Assembly (NCBI GenBank): GCA_039182515.1 | Contig: JBCDCE010000038.1 | Coordinates: forward strand, 1-36,732 | Direction: 5' to 3' | DNA: 36,732 nucleotides | Source of the DNA: JBCDCE01 sp039182515 | GTDB lineage: Bacteria > Pseudomonadota > Alphaproteobacteria > Rhodobacterales > Rhodobacteraceae | In this document: in pieces, positions 32,447-36,732 of the stretch | Numbering within the stretch: the stretch's first letter is position 1 | How the letters are laid out: the number at the start of each line of letters is the position of its first letter | The notes under the pieces: model-generated | The model's database searches: none | What the model was told of the DNA's origin: nothing | What the model saw: the letters and a program-made list of their open reading frames with translations, nothing else | Translations under genes and position numbers: made by a program

Positions 32447-33808
32447 TTACTCCGCAGCAAGGCCCACATGCAGGCCGCGGGCTTCTGCTATCTGGGCCAT
32501 GCGGCTCTGGGCAAAGGCATCTGGTTTGCCGGCCCGCAGCGAGGTGCGGGCGAGAAGAAGCGATTCCGTTTCGTTCAAGCGGCCGGCGCGCAGGCCGGCT
32601 TCAATGGTGATGCGCTCGAACACATCGCGCTGGGCGTGGCTGCCGCCCATGGTTTGAAACTTGGGCTGGGCGGCGCGCAGGTTTTCAAAAGCTTGTCCGT
32701 ATTGCGCTTCGCCAAAGGCCGACAGGCCGCGCGCGGCCAAGAGGCCGGGATCGGCCATCACACTGGCCATGTCTCCAGATTGAGTGGCGGATTGCGCGAC
32801 GCGGGCGGTCATGCGGGCTACAGCATCGTTGCGCTTGTCCCCTGAGAGCGCCAGCATGTAATGCAGATCGGCAAAGACCAAACATCCGTCGTTCATGCGC
32901 GCCTCAGACAGCTCCGCCAGTTCGCTCCAGCGATGCCCAACATCGGTGCCTTCGAGCTCTAAGCGCACCAGCAATGAACTGGCGTTTGACAGGTCGCGGA
33001 AGTCATCGGTTTTCTCAGCGCGAATTTTTTCGTCGTAAAGCGCTAAGACGCGGTCCGTGTCGCCTTCATCGAGATGCAAAAGGGCTTTGTGCCACCATAC
33101 GTGGAAGCGGAAGTTGTTGCAGTGATCCCAAGCGCTGGCATTGGCCTCGATAAGCGCAATCCCATCACGGGTGCGGTGGGTCATGTCACAGACATGGGCC
33201 ACGGCATGCAGGCCCCAGGCATCGTCCGTGGCGTAATCGAGCCCGCGGCGTCCAGCGTGTTCGGCGGCGGCGTATTCGCCTGTTTCTTCGAGCGCAAAGG
33301 CAAGGCAACCCAGTGCGTAACCATGCAAGGGATGATCCGGGCCTTGCGCGGGCATCACAGCTTCAATGGAGCGGCGCATGCCGATGTTGTCGCCCAGAAC
33401 AAAGCGCACCGCATGACTGAGCTTCATCGAAAGCGTATCTGCAGGATTGAGACGCAGCGCATCTTCCATGCGCGCAATGGCCAGGCGCGGATAACCTTGC
33501 AACCATCCATCAAGAGCAGCAACCCAGAGCCGTTCGCGCTCTGTGGCACCGCCTTGCTTAAGAGCCGTTTGTGCTGTGCTGAGCGCCTCTTGGGCCACCG
33601 AGACCAACTCGCGTTTGCCCATCAATAGAGAAAAGAGCCCTTTGGCGGCATGGGCCATGGCAAAGCCGGGTGCGGCCTCTAAAAGCTTTCCAAGGTGAAC
33701 CGGAGCGGATTGCCCATGGGCCAAAAAGCCCAGGGTCATATTGTTCCAATGGGTCACGTGGTCCGCGTCTGTTAGAGACACGTCACAGGTTGAGATATCG
33801 CGCAACAT
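32447..33808 (-). CDS. TPR-repeat protein, function unknown
   Basis: A 453-residue cytoplasmic protein built of helical repeats of the tetratricopeptide type (for example PAVHLGKLLEAAPGFAMAHAAKGLFSLLMG-like and HPLHGYALGCLAFALEETGEYAAAEHAGRRGLDY). Such scaffolds bind partner proteins; no catalytic motif was seen. The start is set at ATG 33808 because GGAAAG lies seven bases before it and the protein then begins with MLRDISTCDVSLTD, a sensible start for this type. A longer form from 33916 would add 36 residues and has no better ribosome site. It lies 35 bases upstream of opgC and 143 bases downstream of the CoA-transferase. The partner is unknown. Confidence 0.8.
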   Translation of the reverse strand: MLRDISTCDVSLTDADHVTHWNNMTLGFLAHGQSAPVHLGKLLEAAPGFAMAHAAKGLFSLLMGKRELVSVAQEALSTAQTALKQGGATERERLWVAALDGWLQGYPRLAIARMEDALRLNPADTLSMKLSHAVRFVLGDNIGMRRSIEAVMPAQGPDHPLHGYALGCLAFALEETGEYAAAEHAGRRGLDYATDDAWGLHAVAHVCDMTHRTRDGIALIEANASAWDHCNNFRFHVWWHKALLHLDEGDTDRVLALYDEKIRAEKTDDFRDLSNASSLLVRLELEGTDVGHRWSELAELSEARMNDGCLVFADLHYMLALSGDKRNDAVARMTARVAQSATQSGDMASVMADPGLLAARGLSAFGEAQYGQAFENLRAAQPKFQTMGGSHAQRDVFERITIEAGLRAGRLNETESLLLARTSLRAGKPDAFAQSRMAQIAEARGLHVGLAAE

Positions 33809-33951
33809 GGTCGTACTTTCCGCAAGGGGTTGACCGCCTGGGTTTGGCAGCCAAGTCTGCGGCACATTAGCGAATTGCGCTAAGGCTGCATCACACGCCC
33901 GCGCGAGCGCGCGCATTCGTGATTGAAGTTAACCTTTTTGTGAACAAAGCC

Positions 33952-35190
33952 TTAAAACCTTGACGCTTTCTTGGCTGCTGCATGTGCTTTGAGGATCTCA
34001 TTCAATTGCGCGGTGTCTTGGCCAAAACGCGGCGGGGCACGACGGATCGTGGCGGGGGTTTGTGAGAGTTTAAGCGGGTTTGCCAGCAGTTTAACCGCGC
34101 CCTCTTTGGTCTGAGGCGCTGGAACAGTTGCCACCGCGCTGCGCGCTTGCGCTTGGGAGGAGCCGAGCGCTTGGCCAACCGTATGAATGGGGCCCGCGGG
34201 CACGCCAAGGCTTTCTAAGGTTTGAAGGATTTCCGCGCTCGTGCGCCTCTGCAATGTTTCAGCAATCTCTGCTGTTAAGGCGTCCCGGTGGGCAATACGG
34301 GCTTGATTTGTCAAGAATCGGGTGTCTTCGCTTAGGTCTGAGCGGTCCATTGCTTTGCAAAACGCTTGGAACTGGCCATCGTTGCCCACGGCTAAAATGA
34401 TATGCCCGTCTGATGAGGCAAAGACATCATAGGGCACGATGTTGGGATGGGCATTGCCGCGCCGCTTCGGCGCTGTGCCAGAGGCCAAGAAATTTGTGCC
34501 TTCGTTAATGAGCCAGGCCATTTGGCTGTCAATGAGGGACAGATCAATATGCTGGCCTTGGCCGGTGGCGTCGCGGTGGCGGAGTGCTGCCAAGATGCCC
34601 ACGGTGGCGTACATGCCGCACACGACGTCCGCGATGCCAACGCCCACTTTCATTGGAGACCCGTCCGGCTCGCCAGTGAGGGACATGATCCCGCCAAAGC
34701 CCTGCGCCATCAAATCGTAGCCCGGCAAATTGCGGTTGGGGCCTGTTTGGCCAAAGCCGGAAATGGAGCAATAGACAAGATCTGGGCGCTCTGAGAGTAG
34801 CGTGGCGTGATCAAGCCCGTATTTTTCCAAGCCGCCGGGTTTGTAGTTTTCGATCACAACGTCCGCTTGGGCGGCCACGGATTTGACGAGAGCCTGACCA
34901 TCGGGCGTGGAGAGATCTGCGGCAATGGAATATTTGTTGCGATTGGCGGCCATATAGTACGCGCTGAGATCGCTCTCACCGTCTGGGGTCTCAGCGTAAG
35001 GCGGGCCCCAAGTGCGTGTGTCGTCGCCACCGGATTTGGGGTTTTCGATTTTGATAACCGTTGCGCCGAGATCGCCCAAAAGCTGGGTGGCCGTGGGACC
35101 TGCGAGGATCCGGCTGAGATCCAAGATCAGCAGATCTTGACATGCGCCCGGGGTGGCCTGTGATAGATCCGTTTGGTCAAAACGCGCCAT
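33952..35190 (-). CDS. Class III (CaiB/BaiF-type) CoA-transferase
   Basis: A 412-residue enzyme of the formyl-CoA/carnitine CoA-transferase family. LILDLSRILAGPTATQLLGDLGATVIKIENP is the N-terminal CoA-binding signature, and the aspartate in GYDLMAQGFGG is the expected acyl-carrying catalytic residue. GDGDDTRTWGPP-like SGGDDTRTWGPP and SLIDSQMAWLINEG complete the pattern. These enzymes move CoA between carboxylic acids. The second ATG (35190) is chosen as it is better spaced from GGAG than the ATG three bases earlier. It overlaps the end of the thiamine-diphosphate enzyme gene by 14 bases, so both are translated together, suggesting consecutive steps in breakdown of one acid. The substrate is unknown. 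Confidence 0.88.
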   Translation of the reverse strand: MARFDQTDLSQATPGACQDLLILDLSRILAGPTATQLLGDLGATVIKIENPKSGGDDTRTWGPPYAETPDGESDLSAYYMAANRNKYSIAADLSTPDGQALVKSVAAQADVVIENYKPGGLEKYGLDHATLLSERPDLVYCSISGFGQTGPNRNLPGYDLMAQGFGGIMSLTGEPDGSPMKVGVGIADVVCGMYATVGILAALRHRDATGQGQHIDLSLIDSQMAWLINEGTNFLASGTAPKRRGNAHPNIVPYDVFASSDGHIILAVGNDGQFQAFCKAMDRSDLSEDTRFLTNQARIAHRDALTAEIAETLQRRTSAEILQTLESLGVPAGPIHTVGQALGSSQAQARSAVATVPAPQTKEGAVKLLANPLKLSQTPATIRRAPPRFGQDTAQLNEILKAHAAAKKASRF

Positions 35191-36732
35191 CATAGGCTCC
35201 TTTGTCGATCTCCGCGGCAATCACGGTGAATGTCTCACTCGGTTGCGCCGCGGCGAGTGCGGCTTCCAACTCGGGCTTTGATCGGACCGTGTGACCTCTA
35301 CCGCCAAAGGCTGTTGCGAGGGCCGCGAAATCGGTGCGCGCGAAATCCACGCCAGTGTTCGCAAGCTGACGGCTGCGTTGCTTGAGCTCAATGAGCGCCA
35401 GGGACGCGTCGACAAAGACTACAAAGATGGTTTTGAGACCTAGCTCCGCGGCGGTGGCAATCTCGCCTGCGACCATGAGGAACCCTGCATCGCCTGAAAA
35501 GGACACCACTGTGCGCTTGGGCTCCACAAGCTGGGCGCCCATCGCAAGCGGAATGGCGCATCCCATGGTGCAAAGGGCTGTTGACTGGGTGAGGGCGCGC
35601 GGGAACTCGGCTTGCCAGATCTGGCTGAGAAGAATGCGGTGCGCGCCGCTGTCAACTGTGGCCAGCGTGTCTGCGGGCAGGGCCTCTTGGCAGGTGCGGA
35701 TGACTTCATGGGGGCCCCAGGATTGATTTCCCGCGAAGGCCGCGTCGAGCGTTGCTTTGCATTGCGAGACCTCCGCGCGCGGCCAGCCATCGGGCCTGGG
35801 TGCGGTTTGAAAGGCCTGCAGTGTGGCGGAGGTGTCGCCAATGATGTTGAAGGTGGCTTGGTGCATATAGTGGTGGTTAGGTTCTGCAGTGATGTCGATC
35901 ACATACTGCTGGTTTGGGTCCCACGGATTTTGCCAGCCCGTGCGCATTTCAATGGGATCATAGCCAGCGCACAGGATCACGTCGGCTTTTGCGATGAAGG
36001 GCATGAGCACTTCATCTGCTTTGGGCGACAGGCCGGCGCCACCGAGTGCAAGCGCATGGCTTTCAGGGATCATGCCTTTGGCTTTGTAGGTGGTGATGAC
36101 CGGCATGCCAAAGTGTTCGGCTGCCGCGATCACGGCGGTGCTGGCATTCTCGGACATGGCATCGACACCCACGATCATGAGCGGGCGTTTGGCTTGAGCG
36201 AGGGCTGCGCGCGCGGCATCCAGCGCGGGATCCGCTGGGACCATGGGGGCTGCTGGGGGGCGCGTTTGACTGTAGGGCTCGGCTCGCGTGTCTGCGACTT
36301 GGATGGGCACATCGATGTGAACGGGGCCCTTGCGGCCCTCCATGGCGATGCCGATGGCTTTGTCGGTGATCACGCCTGCTGCGGGGGCGTTGAGGGTAAA
36401 GCTCGCTTTGGTGATCGGGCGGAACACCTGCGGCTGATCGAGCACTTGGTGCGTGTAGGTTTGCGCGAGATCGGCATCAACGCATCCCGTCAGGACAATC
36501 ATCGGCACGCGGTCTTGGCGGGCGTTTTCAACCACGTTGATGCCGTTCAGAGCGCCTGGGCCCACGGTGGCGACCAGAATGCCCGGCGCGCCGGTGCGGT
36601 GGTAGGTGCCTTCGGCCATAAAGCCTGCTGCGTTTTCATGTTTGGCCAGAACAAATTGGATGCCCGCTTGTTTAAGGGCGTCTAGAAGCGTGAGAACTTC
36701 GCCGCCCGGCATGCCAAAGGCCCATCTGCAGC
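35177..36732 (-). CDS. Thiamine-diphosphate-dependent enzyme (acetolactate synthase-like), cut at window edge
   Basis: The frame is open to the window end and reads CRWAFGMPGGEV, so the start lies beyond 36732 and the ATG at 36712 is internal. The 517 visible residues carry the cofactor glutamate in LAKHENAAGFMAEG, the central domain from about 190, and the metal site GDAGF...VFVD, where D replaces the more usual N as ligand, a change seen in other members. General fold: acetolactate synthase/benzoylformate decarboxylase family, which cleaves or joins 2-keto acids. It does not show clear oxalyl-CoA decarboxylase or sulfoacetaldehyde acetyltransferase features to me. Its end overlaps the CoA-transferase start. 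Confidence 0.85.
   Translation of the reverse strand, partial: CRWAFGMPGGEVLTLLDALKQAGIQFVLAKHENAAGFMAEGTYHRTGAPGILVATVGPGALNGINVVENARQDRVPMIVLTGCVDADLAQTYTHQVLDQPQVFRPITKASFTLNAPAAGVITDKAIGIAMEGRKGPVHIDVPIQVADTRAEPYSQTRPPAAPMVPADPALDAARAALAQAKRPLMIVGVDAMSENASTAVIAAAEHFGMPVITTYKAKGMIPESHALALGGAGLSPKADEVLMPFIAKADVILCAGYDPIEMRTGWQNPWDPNQQYVIDITAEPNHHYMHQATFNIIGDTSATLQAFQTAPRPDGWPRAEVSQCKATLDAAFAGNQSWGPHEVIRTCQEALPADTLATVDSGAHRILLSQIWQAEFPRALTQSTALCTMGCAIPLAMGAQLVEPKRTVVSFSGDAGFLMVAGEIATAAELGLKTIFVVFVDASLALIELKQRSRQLANTGVDFARTDFAALATAFGGRGHTVRSKPELEAALAAAQPSETFTVIAAEIDKGAYDGAF

Noticed and set aside
35612..36685. Open frame of 357 codons on the plus strand
   Set aside because: It is antisense to the thiamine-diphosphate enzyme, whose motifs are intact; the product is compositionally odd and has no ribosome site.
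35177..36732. Loss of a metal ligand in the thiamine-diphosphate enzyme
   Set aside because: The usual NN reads VD, but counting from GDA places D at the ligand position, which is an accepted variant rather than a defect.

Overview
The window reads as an accessory-rich stretch of a marine alphaproteobacterium of the Rhodobacterales, most likely the Roseobacter group. This is inferred from a DmdA-like/GcvT-type demethylation locus, GlpS/GlpT-type paired ABC ATPases, an opgC-opgG-opgH glucan operon, and intergenic repeats (GAGTATTTT...CCAAGAAAAAGGTGGGG and GCGCCCGACC-type palindromes) that I associate with this group. No rRNA, tRNA, CRISPR array or intact insertion sequence was seen. The species cannot be named from the sequence.

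Layout. (1) 1-8621, plus strand: a sugar or polyol operon. It holds the end of one ABC permease, a second permease, a 62-residue membrane protein, two different ATPases in tandem, a fused dihydroxyacetone-type kinase, a LacI regulator, a TIM-barrel isomerase and a Gfo/Idh/MocA oxidoreductase. (2) 8674-11106, plus: a two-gene unit of an unrecognised 291-residue protein and a contractile phage-tail sheath protein, with no tube, baseplate or other tail gene beside it. (3) 11192-17000: a FAD/GcvT fusion oxidoreductase (minus) divergent from a LysR regulator (plus), an AT-rich orphan gene, a 600-base gene-poor stretch, and a DmdA-like GcvT-family demethylase (minus). (4) 17249-18643: a HAD-fold protein lacking both motif I aspartates, and two small unrecognised genes. 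(5) 18718-24064, minus: an oppA-oppB-oppC-oppDF peptide-type ABC operon, divergent from a class III aminotransferase (24303-25571). (6) 25774-27706, plus: three exported proteins (YHS domain, rhodanese, esterase). (7) 27772-36732, minus: opgH, opgG, opgC, a TPR protein, a class III CoA-transferase and a thiamine-diphosphate enzyme cut by the window edge.

How the genes work together. Region 1 looks like a complete uptake and catabolic unit for a small sugar or polyol (oxidation, isomerisation, phosphorylation); its substrate is unknown. Region 3 joins demethylating enzymes that feed methyl groups to tetrahydrofolate. Its lysR-side intergenic region holds a hairpin that buries the ribosome binding site of the FAD/GcvT gene, a TAAT-N7-ATTA dyad and a CAGAAAAA tandem repeat. 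Region 7 makes and decorates periplasmic cyclic glucans.

Best candidates for something undescribed: the orphan sheath pair (8674-11106), the pseudo-HAD protein (17249-18004), the regulatory layout at 13628-13761, and the bipartite palindromic repeats at 337-389 and 15791-15856.
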